NCBI RefSeq assembly: GCF_006716265.1
Contig: NZ_VFOS01000005.1
Location: forward strand, 1 to 64,000
Length of the DNA: 64,000 bases
Reading direction: 5' to 3'
Origin: Rarobacter faecitabidus
GTDB lineage: Bacteria; Actinomycetota; Actinomycetes; Actinomycetales; Cellulomonadaceae
Shown here: positions 1 to 8,577 of the stretch, piece by piece
How positions within the stretch are numbered: position 1 is the stretch's first letter
Layout of the letters: each line of letters starts with the position of its first letter
Translations under genes and position numbers: made by a program
The notes under the pieces: generated by a model
Database searches by the model: none
Told to the model about the DNA's origin: nothing
The model's input: the letters and a program-made list of their open reading frames with translations, nothing else

Positions 1-95
1 GACCGCATATGCGTCGGCCCCCACCCGGACTTCAACTGCAGCGGCCTTGTCGCGATCGATCAACTGTTCGCGGTACGTCGGCCGTCTCAGTGCAA

Positions 96-1187
96 TCAGT
101 CGTTGCGCTCGCCCTTGATGAAGGCCTCGACGCGCGCGCGGCCCTCGGTGTCCTCGATCTGGACGGGCGGGGACTTCATCAGGTAGCTCGACGCGGAGAT
201 GATCGGGCCGCCGATGCCGCGGTCTTTGGCGATCTTCGCTGCGCGGATGGCGTCGATGATGATGCCTGCCGAGTTGGGCGAGTCCCAGACCTCGAGCTTG
301 TACTCAAGGTTCAAGGGGACCTCACCGAACGCGCGACCTTCGAGGCGGACGTACGCCCACTTGCGGTCATCGAGCCAGGCGACGTAGTCCGACGGCCCGA
401 TGTGCACGTTGCGGTCCTCTTTCTTGCCGCCGAGCGGACCGGAGAGGTTGGAGGTGACGGCCTGCGTCTTCGAGACCTTCTTGGACTCGAGGCGGTCGCG
501 CTGCAGCATGTTCTTGAAGTCCATGTTGCCGCCGACATTCAACTGGTAGGTGCGGTCCAGGATGACGCCGCGGTCCTCGAAGAGGCGGGCGAGCACGCGG
601 TGCGTGATGGTCGCGCCGACCTGGCTCTTGATGTCGTCGCCGACGATGGGTACGCCAGCGTCCTTGAACTTCTGCGCCCACTCGGGGTCGGAAGCGATGA
701 AGACGGGAAGTGCGTTGACGAACGCGACACCGGCGTCGATGGCGGCCTGCGCGTAGAACTTGTCCGCCTGCTCCGAACCGACGGGCAGGTAAGAGACGAG
801 AACGTCAACCTTCGCATCGCGCAGCGTCTGCACGACGTCTACGGGCTCGGCGTCGGACTCGTCGATGGTCGCCGAGTAGTAGTCACCGAGGCCGTCGAGG
901 GTCACGCCGCGCTGAACGGGAACGTTCAGGGGCGGGACGTCGGCGAACTTGATGGTGTTGTTCTCCGAGGCCGAGATCGCCTCGGACAGGTCGAAGCCGA
1001 CCTTCTTCGCGTCAACGTCGAACGCCGCCACGAACTCCACGTCGGACACGTGGTACTCGCCGAACTGAACGTGCATCAGGCCCGGAACGGTGGTGTTGGG
1101 GTCTGCGTCCTTGTAGTACTGAACACCCTGAATAAGCGACGATGCGCAGTTACCGACGCCAACGATGGCGACGCGGATGGAACTCAT
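96..1187 (-). CDS. ino1: Inositol-3-phosphate synthase
   Basis: The 363-residue protein matches actinobacterial myo-inositol-1-phosphate synthase over its whole length. It has an N-terminal NAD-binding Rossmann start ([14 protein letters not shown], residues 5-18), the [11 protein letters not shown] segment and the LNVGGNMDF segment typical of the family. The enzyme converts glucose-6-phosphate to 1L-myo-inositol-1-phosphate in the cytosol, feeding phosphatidylinositol and, in actinobacteria, mycothiol synthesis. The ATG start has a clear AAGGAG-type ribosome site and overlaps the stop of the upstream padR gene by 4 bp (ATGA), so the two are probably translationally coupled. The padR-ino1 order beside ponA is also found in mycobacteria. 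The bases downstream to the window edge hold nothing recognisable. Confidence 0.96.
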   Translation of the reverse strand: MSSIRVAIVGVGNCASSLIQGVQYYKDADPNTTVPGLMHVQFGEYHVSDVEFVAAFDVDAKKVGFDLSEAISASENNTIKFADVPPLNVPVQRGVTLDGLGDYYSATIDESDAEPVDVVQTLRDAKVDVLVSYLPVGSEQADKFYAQAAIDAGVAFVNALPVFIASDPEWAQKFKDAGVPIVGDDIKSQVGATITHRVLARLFEDRGVILDRTYQLNVGGNMDFKNMLQRDRLESKKVSKTQAVTSNLSGPLGGKKEDRNVHIGPSDYVAWLDDRKWAYVRLEGRAFGEVPLNLEYKLEVWDSPNSAGIIIDAIRAAKIAKDRGIGGPIISASSYLMKSPPVQIEDTEGRARVEAFIKGERND

Positions 1188-1798
1188 CCTTGCTCCTTGA
1201 CTTCAGTGCCGGGATTTTTGCCCTCGGCGTTGTTGATACGAGCGTGACGACGGTCGCGCTCAGTGTTGATAAGGCTGTCGAGCCAACGGACCTCGCGCTC
1301 CACCTGCTCCAGACTGTGCCGGCGCAGCTCGGACGCGAACTCGTCCAACCGGTTCGCATGCTCGGAACTGGAACTACGTGCTACTTCGAGCCGTTCGGTG
1401 AGCCGAGCACGTCGACCCTCCAGAATCCTGATCCGAGTCTCAACGTCGGTGAGGCTGAATAGCGCGAACCGGACGTCGAAGTTCTCGTCCTCCCAGGCCG
1501 CGGGGCCGGAAGAGGCGAGCACCTCGTGAAGGTACTCCTTGCCATCCGCAGTGAGCTGATACACCACCCGGGACCGCTTCGCGGTCAGCGCGTGGGGCGG
1601 CAGTTCGTTGGACTCCTGGCCCTCGATCAGGCCGCGACTCGCGAGCGTCTTCAGGCACGGATACAACGATCCGTAGCTGAGAGCGCGGAACGAGCCAAGC
1701 AGCAGGTTGAGTCGCTTGCGCAACTCGTATCCATGAAGCGGAGAGTCTGCGAGCAGCCCAAGGATGGCGGTTTCGAGCGTGGCCGAACGACTACGCAC
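1184..1798 (-). CDS. PadR-family transcriptional regulator
   Basis: The protein has about 204 residues. Its N-terminal winged-helix domain shows the PadR signature ([22 protein letters not shown], split here as [10 protein letters not shown] and [12 protein letters not shown]) and is followed by a charged C-terminal coiled region (about residues 110-190) with the Vir/PadR-C look. A longer reading frame runs upstream, but the GTG at 1798 follows an AAGGGGGGTG ribosome site and places the family motif at the N terminus, so this start is preferred. The stop overlaps the ino1 start by 4 bp. A perfect inverted repeat lies about 56 bp upstream and is the likely binding site. The regulator probably controls its own operon with ino1; this is inferred from the layout. 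The ligand is unknown. Confidence 0.9.
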   Translation of the reverse strand: MRSRSATLETAILGLLADSPLHGYELRKRLNLLLGSFRALSYGSLYPCLKTLASRGLIEGQESNELPPHALTAKRSRVVYQLTADGKEYLHEVLASSGPAAWEDENFDVRFALFSLTDVETRIRILEGRRARLTERLEVARSSSSEHANRLDEFASELRRHSLEQVEREVRWLDSLINTERDRRHARINNAEGKNPGTEVKEQG

Positions 1799-2096
1799 TT
1801 CACCCCCCTTTCGATGCAGGACTGTTATCAGACGCATAAGACGATACACCATCACGATGTATCGACTCGATACATCGTCGCATTGCATCGAAAGCGCGTC
1901 GCGTAGTGCCGACCAGTGCTCGCGCACGTGAAGATCTTGCGAAGCATCCGCGTCGAGCTCGCAAATCTATAGCGCCGGGTCAATGGAAACTCACACAAGC
2001 GGGATGTCACAGCGTAGGGTTTTGCGTGGTGCAGTGCGAGCAAACCGGGACGATTCCAATCGCGACGGAGGGCTCGTCCATGATGAAAGGCAGAAC
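1799..2096. other. Divergent intergenic region padR / ponA
   Basis: This gap of about 300 bp contains the PadR-type palindrome at 1854-1878 and presumably both promoters. No protein-coding signal is convincing here. Reading frames crossing it lack ribosome sites and family similarity. Confidence 0.5.
1854..1878. promoter_or_regulatory. Perfect palindrome, probable PadR operator
   Basis: There are 12-bp arms (ACGATGTATCGA / TCGATACATCGT) around a single central C, without mismatch. The ATGT...ACAT core is the pattern bound by PadR-family proteins. It lies upstream of the padR-ino1 operon in the gap divergent from ponA. An extra half-site (CGATACA) occurs at about 1842-1848. Confidence 0.75.
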
Positions 2097-4736
2097 GTGG
2101 CAGATTCCCCCTCCCAAGGACCGAAGCGGGTCTCAACCCGGCGGACCGGGACCGGAACGAATCAGAGTGGGTGGCAGCCCACGCGAGGTGCGGCCCGGCA
2201 GAACTCTGCGAATCCAGGCCAGGCGAATCCAGGCCAGGCGAAGCCGTCCCCCGGCGGGCAGGCGAAACGCACCACCGTGCGCGACGACGCGCGCCTCGGC
2301 CGCGCCAAGTCCAGCCGCCCTCGTGACATCAAGGATCTCAAGGGCCGCGCCAAGCGCAAGGCCATCCGCAAGGAGCACGGCTTCTTCAACTATCCGCGCG
2401 GCCACATCAGCGGATTCCGTCGCTGGCTGCCCAGTTGGCGAGTACTGCTCGGCACGGGCATCTTCGTCCTCCTGCTCGGCATCGGCGGGCTCGTCTGGGC
2501 CTATCAGAGCGTCGAGATCCCGAACCCCGAGCAGTTCGCCACCGCGCAGAAGACCACCGTCTACTACGCCGACGGCAAGTCCGTCATGGGCGAATTCGCT
2601 TCGCAGGACCGGGTCATCGTCGATGGCGCCACCCTCCCCGAATACGTCGGCCAGACCTTCGTGGCCGCCGAGGACCGCACTTTCTATCAGAACCAGGGGA
2701 TCTCCCCGCCCGGCATGGCCCGCGCCCTGATTAACAACGTCACCGGCGGTGCGCGCCAGGGTGGATCCACGATCACGCAGCAGTACGCCGAGCGCTACTA
2801 CCTGGGCGAGACCAAGACCTACAGCGGGAAATTCAAAGAGGCCATCCTGGCGGTGAAGCTCGCGCAGCACCAGGACAAGGACGAGATCCTCAGCAACTAC
2901 ATGAACACGATCTACCTCGGCCGGGGCACGTACGGGATCGAGAGCGCGGCGAAGCGGTACTTCGGAATCAGCGCGTCCGATCTCACCCTGGAGCAGGCGG
3001 CACTGATCGCGGGAATCGTCCCAAACCCCACGAACTGGGACCCACGCGTCAACCCGGAGAAGGCGGAGAGCCGCTGGAACTACGTCCTGGACGGCATGGT
3101 GACCCTCGGCTGGATCACGCAGGCGCAGCGGGACGCAGCCGAATTCCCCGAAACCATTGAATACCAGCGCTCCGACACCTACCGCGGTACGCGCGGCTAC
3201 CTCCTGGAAATGGTCCGCTCCGAGTTGATCAACCGCGGGGGCCTCACGGACGAGGAGATCGACACGCGCGGCCTGCGCGTCGTCACCACGATCGACAAGG
3301 CCATGCAGTCCGACATGGTCGACACCGTTAAGGCCATGCCGGAGGACACGCCCAAGAACCTGCGGCCGGCGCTGGTCTCGCTCGACCCCGACTCCGGCGC
3401 GATCAAGGCGCTATATGGCGGCAAGAACTACCTGAAGCAGCAGTACAACAACGTCACCCAGGGTGCCGCGCAGGCCGGGTCGACCTTCAAGCCGTTCGCG
3501 CTGCTCGCCGCCGTCGAGGATGGCATCTCGGTGCAGAACGAATACTTCAACGGCAATAACTCGCGCACAATCGACGGCTTCGAACGGCCGGTCGTGAACT
3601 TCGGCAACGCCAGCTACGGGAACGTCAACCTCATGCGCGCCACCGCACTGTCGATCAACACGGCATACGCCCAACTCAACGTCGACATCGGACCCGAGCG
3701 AACCATGGAAGCCGCGATCAGCGCCGGCATCCCCGAGAGCACGAGCGGCCTGAATGCCCTGCCCAGCAACGTGCTCGGCACGGCATCGGTCCACCCCCTG
3801 GACCTGGCCAATGCCTACGCCACCATCGCCTCGGGCGGAACCTACCGCAGGGCGTTCATTGTGGACGAGGCCTCCGAGGTCCTCTCGGGCGACGTGGTCT
3901 ACAAGGGCAAATCCAAGGACAAGAAGGCATTCGACGAGGATGTCACCGCGACCGTCACCAACGCCATGGCCGGTGTCGTCGAGTGGGGAAGCGGCAAGAC
4001 GGCGACCGCCATCGGCCGTCCGGCCGCGGGAAAGACCGGAACCTCGAGCGACAACAAGTCGGCGTGGTTCGCCGGCTTCACTCCGAACCTGGTGACCGTG
4101 GTCGGCCTCTATCAGGTCGGCGATGACGGCTCCGAGGTGTCTATCGAGCCGTTCGGGGGCTATTCCGAGATCACCGGCGGTACCGTCCCCGTGGACATGT
4201 GGACCTCCTACATGACCGAGGCGCTCGCGGACCTTCCGGTGGTGGATCTGCCCGAGATGCCCGCCGAGCAGAAGTCGGCCCCGACCGAGACTGAGGGCGG
4301 CGGACTGGGCGATGGGGACAGTGAGGAAGACACGCAGGTCGCAGTCCCGGGAGGACTCGTCGGAACCTCGGCGGACAAGGCGCAGTCCGCGCTGGAGAAG
4401 GCCGGGCTGAAGGCCGCGATCATCGAGGAGTACTCCGACAGCGTGAAGGCGGGCGTCGTCATCTCCGCCTCCGCCAAATCGGGTAGCAAGCTCGAGCGGG
4501 GCGACACCGTGCGACTGGTCGTCTCGCTCGGCCCCAAGCCCAAGGAACCCGAACCGGAGGACACTCCGGAGCCCACGAAGCCTGGCAATGGCGGGTCTAC
4601 GACCCCGCCGCCGACGACCGGGGGCGGATCCGGGAGCACGGGCGGCTCGGGCTCGGGCGGGGACGAGGGCGATCCGGGTGGCGATAGCTCGAATCCGGGC
4701 GGCTCGGGCACCGGGGAGTCCGGCGCCACGGGATAA
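2097..4736 (+). CDS. ponA: Bifunctional class A penicillin-binding protein with PASTA domain
   Basis: From GTG 2097 the protein has about 879 residues. An earlier ATG in the same frame at 1983 is possible, but AAAGG lies just before 2097. Order: basic, Gly/Gln-rich cytoplasmic segment with short NPGQA repeats; one membrane helix at about 114-138; GT51 glycosyltransferase domain (AAEDRTFYQ with the catalytic Glu near residue 191, then GGSTITQQ); transpeptidase domain with STFK (Ser462), SIN and KTGTS (Lys646); one PASTA domain at about 750-813; and a Gly/Pro/Ser-rich tail. It polymerises and cross-links peptidoglycan outside the membrane. The same gene sits between padR-ino1 and rpsF in mycobacteria (ponA1). 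Confidence 0.95.
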   Translation: MADSPSQGPKRVSTRRTGTGTNQSGWQPTRGAARQNSANPGQANPGQAKPSPGGQAKRTTVRDDARLGRAKSSRPRDIKDLKGRAKRKAIRKEHGFFNYPRGHISGFRRWLPSWRVLLGTGIFVLLLGIGGLVWAYQSVEIPNPEQFATAQKTTVYYADGKSVMGEFASQDRVIVDGATLPEYVGQTFVAAEDRTFYQNQGISPPGMARALINNVTGGARQGGSTITQQYAERYYLGETKTYSGKFKEAILAVKLAQHQDKDEILSNYMNTIYLGRGTYGIESAAKRYFGISASDLTLEQAALIAGIVPNPTNWDPRVNPEKAESRWNYVLDGMVTLGWITQAQRDAAEFPETIEYQRSDTYRGTRGYLLEMVRSELINRGGLTDEEIDTRGLRVVTTIDKAMQSDMVDTVKAMPEDTPKNLRPALVSLDPDSGAIKALYGGKNYLKQQYNNVTQGAAQAGSTFKPFALLAAVEDGISVQNEYFNGNNSRTIDGFERPVVNFGNASYGNVNLMRATALSINTAYAQLNVDIGPERTMEAAISAGIPESTSGLNALPSNVLGTASVHPLDLANAYATIASGGTYRRAFIVDEASEVLSGDVVYKGKSKDKKAFDEDVTATVTNAMAGVVEWGSGKTATAIGRPAAGKTGTSSDNKSAWFAGFTPNLVTVVGLYQVGDDGSEVSIEPFGGYSEITGGTVPVDMWTSYMTEALADLPVVDLPEMPAEQKSAPTETEGGGLGDGDSEEDTQVAVPGGLVGTSADKAQSALEKAGLKAAIIEEYSDSVKAGVVISASAKSGSKLERGDTVRLVVSLGPKPKEPEPEDTPEPTKPGNGGSTTPPPTTGGGSGSTGGSGSGGDEGDPGGDSSNPGGSGTGESGATG

Positions 4737-4771
4737 TCGTCCCGCCCTGGAAATCAGAGTGAATCCTGCGG

Positions 4772-4777
4772 TAGACT
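4772..4777 (+). promoter_or_regulatory. Possible -10 box for the rpsF-ssb-rpsR-rplI operon
   Basis: TAGACT fits the actinobacterial TANNNT consensus and lies 120 bp before rpsF in the ponA-rpsF gap. The -35 region is weak, so this is tentative. Confidence 0.35.
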
Positions 4778-4851
4778 GGCCGACTGTCATGTGTCGATTG
4801 CGCGCCATCCTGGGCCGCAACTCGTCATTGACGACGCATCAGTACCCTCCT

Positions 4852-4870
4852 GTCACGGAAATACCGTGAC
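4852..4870 (+). promoter_or_regulatory. Hairpin in the rpsF leader
   Basis: GTCACGG and CCGTGAC form a perfect 7-bp stem with an AAATA loop, ending 26 bp before the rpsF GTG. No U-tract follows, so it is not a terminator. Leaders of rpsF-rpsR mRNAs are known S6:S18 autoregulatory targets in other bacteria; whether this hairpin does that is inference. Confidence 0.4.
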
Positions 4871-4896
4871 CACATGAGTCCATAGGAGGTGGGTTA

Positions 4897-5190
4897 GTGA
4901 GCCTGCGTCAGTACGAAATCATGGTCATCCTCGACCCAGGTGTTGAAGAGCGTACGGTTGCTCCTTCGCTCGACAAGTACCTGTCCGTCATTTCCAAGGA
5001 GGGTGGCACCGTCGACAAGGTCGATATCTGGGGCCGCCGTCGCCTTGCCTACGACATCAAGAAGAAGGCAGAGGGCTTCTACGCCGTCGTCGACTTCACC
5101 TCGACTCCCGCAACCGCGAAGGAACTCGACCGTCAGCTCGGCCTGAACGAGTCGGTGCTGCGCACCAAGATCCTGCGTCGCGAAGTCTGA
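4897..5190 (+). CDS. rpsF: 30S ribosomal protein S6
   Basis: The 97-residue protein has the S6 pattern ([11 protein letters not shown] at the start, [15 protein letters not shown] and EGFYAVVDF in the middle). It binds 16S rRNA as a pair with S18 in the small-subunit platform. The GTG start is preceded by a strong AGGAGGTGG ribosome site. It is the first gene of rpsF-ssb-rpsR-rplI. Confidence 0.98.
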   Translation: MSLRQYEIMVILDPGVEERTVAPSLDKYLSVISKEGGTVDKVDIWGRRRLAYDIKKKAEGFYAVVDFTSTPATAKELDRQLGLNESVLRTKILRREV

Positions 5191-5250
5191 TCTCGACTCA
5201 AGTCCAGTGGGTGATGCCGCAGTGCATCGCCGAAACCCCAAGGAGGACCC

Positions 5251-5766
5251 ATGGCCGGTGACACCGTTATCACGGTCGTCGGGAACCTGACCGCCGACCC
5301 CGAACTGCGTTTCACGCCGTCCGGGGCCGCCGTCGCGAACTTCACGATCGCGTCGACGCCGCGCATCTTCGACCGGCAGGCGAACGAGTGGCGCGATGGC
5401 GACACGCTGTTCCTGCGCTGTTCGCTGTGGCGTGAGGCTGCGGAGAACGCGGCGGAGTCGCTGACCAAGGGCTCGCGCGTTATCGCACAGGGCCGCCTGA
5501 CTCAGCGCAGCTTCGAGACCCGCGAGGGCGAGAAGCGCACCGTCGTCGAGCTTCAGGTCGATGAGATCGGCCCGTCGCTCAGGTCGGCGACCGCCAAGGT
5601 CACGCGCGCTCAGCGTGGTGGCGGCTACAGCGGTGGCTCTGGCGGTGGCAACTTCGGCGGCGGTGGTGGCAACTTCGGTGGCGGCGCGGCCGCTAGCGAA
5701 GACCCGTGGGGCTCGTCCGCTCCGGCCTCGGCCGGTGGCGGCATCGACGATGAGCCGCCCTTCTAA
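5251..5766 (+). CDS. ssb: Single-stranded DNA-binding protein
   Basis: The 171-residue protein has an N-terminal OB-fold (about residues 4-110, starting [19 protein letters not shown]), a Gly-rich flexible linker (about 120-155) and the acidic DDEPPF tip that recruits replication and repair partners. Length and layout are normal for actinobacterial SSB. The ATG follows AAGGAGG. It sits 60 bp after rpsF and is probably co-transcribed. Confidence 0.98.
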   Translation: MAGDTVITVVGNLTADPELRFTPSGAAVANFTIASTPRIFDRQANEWRDGDTLFLRCSLWREAAENAAESLTKGSRVIAQGRLTQRSFETREGEKRTVVELQVDEIGPSLRSATAKVTRAQRGGGYSGGSGGGNFGGGGGNFGGGAAASEDPWGSSAPASAGGGIDDEPPF

Positions 5767-5889
5767 CGGGCGATCACACCCATCGATTCGGTCGAATCAT
5801 CTCCTCGTGTCGCGCTGATGCGCGCCGAGACATAAGTATTTGCTGCGCGGCCCCGGCCGCGCGGCGCACACACATGAAGGAGCATCACG

Positions 5890-6126
5890 ATGGCAAAGCC
5901 CGTCGTTCGTAAGCCTAAGAAGAAGTCGAACCCGCTGAAGGCAGCGAAGATCGACGTCGTCGACTACAAGGACACCGTCCTGCTGCGTAAGTTCATCTCT
6001 GACCGTGGCAAGATCCGCGCACGCCGCGTGACCGGTGTCTCCGTGCAGGAGCAGCGCCAGATCGCTCGCGCCGTGAAGAACGCGCGCGAGATGGCCCTGC
6101 TGCCGTACTCGTCGTCCGCTCGCTGA
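5890..6126 (+). CDS. rpsR: 30S ribosomal protein S18 (cysteine-free form)
   Basis: The 78-residue protein has the S18 core ([18 protein letters not shown] and RARRVTGVS). The N-terminal part contains no cysteines, so this is the zinc-independent (C-minus) type. It binds next to S6 in the 30S platform. AGGAG lies just before the ATG. The 120 bp to ssb contain no other gene. Confidence 0.97.
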   Translation: MAKPVVRKPKKKSNPLKAAKIDVVDYKDTVLLRKFISDRGKIRARRVTGVSVQEQRQIARAVKNAREMALLPYSSSAR

Positions 6127-6145
6127 TAGAAACGGAAGAGACATC

Positions 6146-6595
6146 ATGGCAAAGCTGATTCTCACGCACGAAGTTACCGGCCTCGGAGAGCCCGGCGATG
6201 TTGTCGAGGTCAAGGACGGTTACGCGCGTAACTTCCTGATCCCGCGCAAGCTGGCCACCCCTTGGACCAAGGGCGCGGAGTCGCAGGTCAACGCGATCCG
6301 CAAGGCTCGCAAATCCCGCGAGATCGCCAGCCTCGAGGACGCTCGCGCAGTGCGCGACTCACTCCAGGCGAAGCCGTTCACCGTGACGGTCAAGGCCGGG
6401 CCGGCTGGCCGCCTGTTCGGTGCTGTCACCACCGCGGAGATCGCCGACGCGATCGCCGAGAACGGACCCAAGGTCGACCGCCGCAAGATCGAGGTCGGTC
6501 AGCCGATCCGCAACCTGGGTGACTACTCGGTTTCGGTTCGCCTGCACCCCGAGGTCGCCGCGAACGTGACCGTCAAGGTCGTGGCGGCGAGCTGA
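6146..6595 (+). CDS. rplI: 50S ribosomal protein L9
   Basis: The 149-residue protein starts [20 protein letters not shown] and continues with [15 protein letters not shown], the standard L9 N-domain. A long connecting helix and the C-terminal rRNA-binding domain follow. It lies 19 bp after rpsR with a GGAAGAG ribosome site and is the last gene of the operon; a strong terminator follows. Confidence 0.98.
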   Translation: MAKLILTHEVTGLGEPGDVVEVKDGYARNFLIPRKLATPWTKGAESQVNAIRKARKSREIASLEDARAVRDSLQAKPFTVTVKAGPAGRLFGAVTTAEIADAIAENGPKVDRRKIEVGQPIRNLGDYSVSVRLHPEVAANVTVKVVAAS

Positions 6596-6617
6596 TCCAG
6601 GCCGCTTAGGCGGTTTC

Positions 6618-6668
6618 GCGCTGGCCCGCGTTCATCCTCTTGGGGATGGACGCGGGCCAGCGCTTTTT
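6618..6668 (+). terminator. Rho-independent terminator after rplI
   Basis: A perfect 14-bp stem (GCGCTGGCCCGCGT with its complement) around an 18-base loop, which itself contains a short CATCC/GGATG stem, is followed by TTTTT. Confidence 0.92.
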
Positions 6669-6802
6669 GTTTTCTCACGCTGGACGAGTCCTCTGTCGCA
6701 TTGGCCCCATGGCAACGAACTGGGGCGGGTCCCGCTCCCGATCGGCGAGGCGCGGGGAACTGCCTTTGCCCGGACCGCGCCGTGCGGGTCCGGGTTGGCG
6801 CG

Positions 6803-8173
6803 TCAGGCGCGCGAGGCGCCGAGGACGAGCCATTCGGTGCCTCGGGCACGCAGGCCGGTGGCTAGGGCGCGCAGACCCATGAACCAGCCGCCGAACGCGA
6901 TCCACAGCCAGACGAGTCCCGCGGTGGCGCTATCGGCGAGGTAGTGCACGGCAAGCACTGCTGGCAGATACCCCAGCAGCGTCCACATGCCCGCCCAGGC
7001 GAGGTAACGTCCATCGCCTGCACCGATCAGTACGCCGTCGAGCACGAACACGTAGCCCGCTAGGGGCAAGAATGCCGCACAGGCCAGCAGGGCAGGCCAG
7101 GCGGCGGCGCGCACCTCGGGGTCGGCACTGAACACTCCCACCAGCAGCCAGGCGGACGCGGCAAGCAGCGCTCCGCAGATCGCCCCCACGACGATGCCCC
7201 AGTGGATCGTCCGGCGCAGAACTGCGCGTGCGCCGTCCTCGTTTCCCTCTCCGAGCCGCACGCCGATCAGCGCCTGGGCGGCGATTGCCAGCGCATCGAG
7301 TCCGTAGGCGATCAGGTTCCAGATGGACGTGACGATCTGGTGCCCGGCGAGTGCCGTCGCGCCGAGCTTGGTCGCGACGAATACGGTGACGAGGATGGCC
7401 GCGCGCAATGACAGCGTGCGGATGAACAGCGGCATCCCGGTTCCGATGGAGCGCGTTATGCCTGCAAGGTGCGGGCTGCGGGAGACCTCGTACGTGCTCG
7501 CCAGCCGGGAGACGACCAAGCCCGCTGCTCCGCCCATGCCCAGTTGGCAGACTGCGGTGCCGATGCCCGAGCCCGCGATTCCGAACCCCAATCCCAGGAC
7601 GAGCAGCCAGTTGGCCAGCGCATTCGCTCCCGCTCCGGCGATCGTCAGGACGAGCGGCGTGCGGGTGTCCTGAAGTCCGCGTAGCACTCCGGTCGCGGCG
7701 AGCATGAGTAGCATGCCGGGCAGGCCGACGGCAGACCAGCGCAGGTACACTGTCGCGTCCGTGAGCACCTGGCCCTCGGCACCGAGCGCCCGCAGAATGG
7801 GCTCCGCAAACATCGCGAGCAGGCCAGCGATCAGTACGCCCGTGCCGAGCGCGAGCCACAGGCCGTCGATGCCCACTTGTACGGCATCGCGTCTGCGTCC
7901 CGCACCGAGGTACCGGGCGACGGACGAGGTGGTCGCGTAGGCGAGGAAGACGCACAGGCCGACGACGGTCAGGAGTACCGTCGAAGCGATCGACAGCGCT
8001 CCGAGCGCACTGGTTCCGAGCCGGCCGACGATCGCGGTGTCGGCGAGGACGAAGAGGGGCTCGGCGAGCAGCGCGCCGAGGGCTGGAACCGCGAGACGGG
8101 CGATGGATCGATCGACGTCGCGGCGCCGCGCGCTCCACGGATCGAGATTCTGCACAATCAATTGTCCATCCAC
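6803..8173 (-). CDS. MATE-family multidrug/cation efflux transporter (DinF-like)
   Basis: The 456-residue integral membrane protein has about 12 hydrophobic segments and the MATE start pattern (LAVPALGALLAEPLFVLADTAIVGRLG). A second related half begins near residue 235. MATE proteins export organic cations or toxins using an ion gradient. It is transcribed opposite to the ribosomal operon and divergently from dnaB. A MATE gene between rplI and dnaB also occurs in other actinobacteria. The substrate cannot be predicted. Confidence 0.9.
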   Translation of the reverse strand: MDGQLIVQNLDPWSARRRDVDRSIARLAVPALGALLAEPLFVLADTAIVGRLGTSALGALSIASTVLLTVVGLCVFLAYATTSSVARYLGAGRRRDAVQVGIDGLWLALGTGVLIAGLLAMFAEPILRALGAEGQVLTDATVYLRWSAVGLPGMLLMLAATGVLRGLQDTRTPLVLTIAGAGANALANWLLVLGLGFGIAGSGIGTAVCQLGMGGAAGLVVSRLASTYEVSRSPHLAGITRSIGTGMPLFIRTLSLRAAILVTVFVATKLGATALAGHQIVTSIWNLIAYGLDALAIAAQALIGVRLGEGNEDGARAVLRRTIHWGIVVGAICGALLAASAWLLVGVFSADPEVRAAAWPALLACAAFLPLAGYVFVLDGVLIGAGDGRYLAWAGMWTLLGYLPAVLAVHYLADSATAGLVWLWIAFGGWFMGLRALATGLRARGTEWLVLGASRA

Positions 8174-8577
8174 ACGCGGCTTCGGCTGAATTCCCGGCGA
8201 GTCGCCTCGAAATTGCTCTCTCAGTCAACAACCCGGCCATGTTTTCCCCACCGCTGTCCACAGGCGGCGAGGAACGACACGCGGATGAATGGGCGGGTAT
8301 CCCCACGGTTGTGGAAAACTCTGTGGATCGTCCATTTGGCTGGAGGACGGAGCCGTGCCTAAGGTAGCGCAGGGCAACCACTCGAAAAGTGTCGTATGCG
8401 ACCGGTACAGTGGGTCGCGCAGAGACATTTATGCAGGTCAGGGGGCATTTTCCCGCTGACTTCGCGAAGAGGGTGCTCGGTGAACGGCCCGGAAATGCGA
8501 ATCGAACCCCGGGCCGTGATGCATATCGAATAAATACACCGCAGCCTGTGGGTATTAGGTGGATGACGGAGGCTCTC
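8174..8577. other. Divergent intergenic region MATE / dnaB
   Basis: This gap of about 400 bp has no credible gene. Its central part holds five DnaA-box-like 9-mers (separate entry). The dnaB promoter must lie between about 8340 and 8560. Confidence 0.5.
8242..8330. promoter_or_regulatory. Cluster of DnaA-box-like 9-mers upstream of dnaB
   Basis: Matches to the TTATCCACA / TTGTCCACA family are: TTTTCCCCA at 8242-8250, CTGTCCACA at 8254-8262, GTATCCCCA at 8297-8305, TTTTCCACA on the minus strand at 8310-8318 and CGATCCACA on the minus strand at 8322-8330. Three have the CCACA end intact. No single copy is a perfect consensus; the clustering within 89 bp is the argument. Confidence 0.45.

Noticed and set aside
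9-1247. Plus-strand frame of about 412 codons over ino1
   Set aside because: Antisense shadow of ino1; composition is Asp/Val/Arg-biased and no motif is present.
3411-4820. Long minus-strand reading frame of about 469 codons opposite ponA
   Set aside because: Its predicted protein has the Arg/Gly-rich look of an antisense shadow in high-GC DNA, while the plus strand encodes a complete PBP with all catalytic motifs.
8242-8330. Chromosomal origin (oriC)
   Set aside because: There is no adjacent dnaA or dnaN and no AT-rich unwinding region; boxes are imperfect and few, so it is reported only as a DnaA-box cluster.
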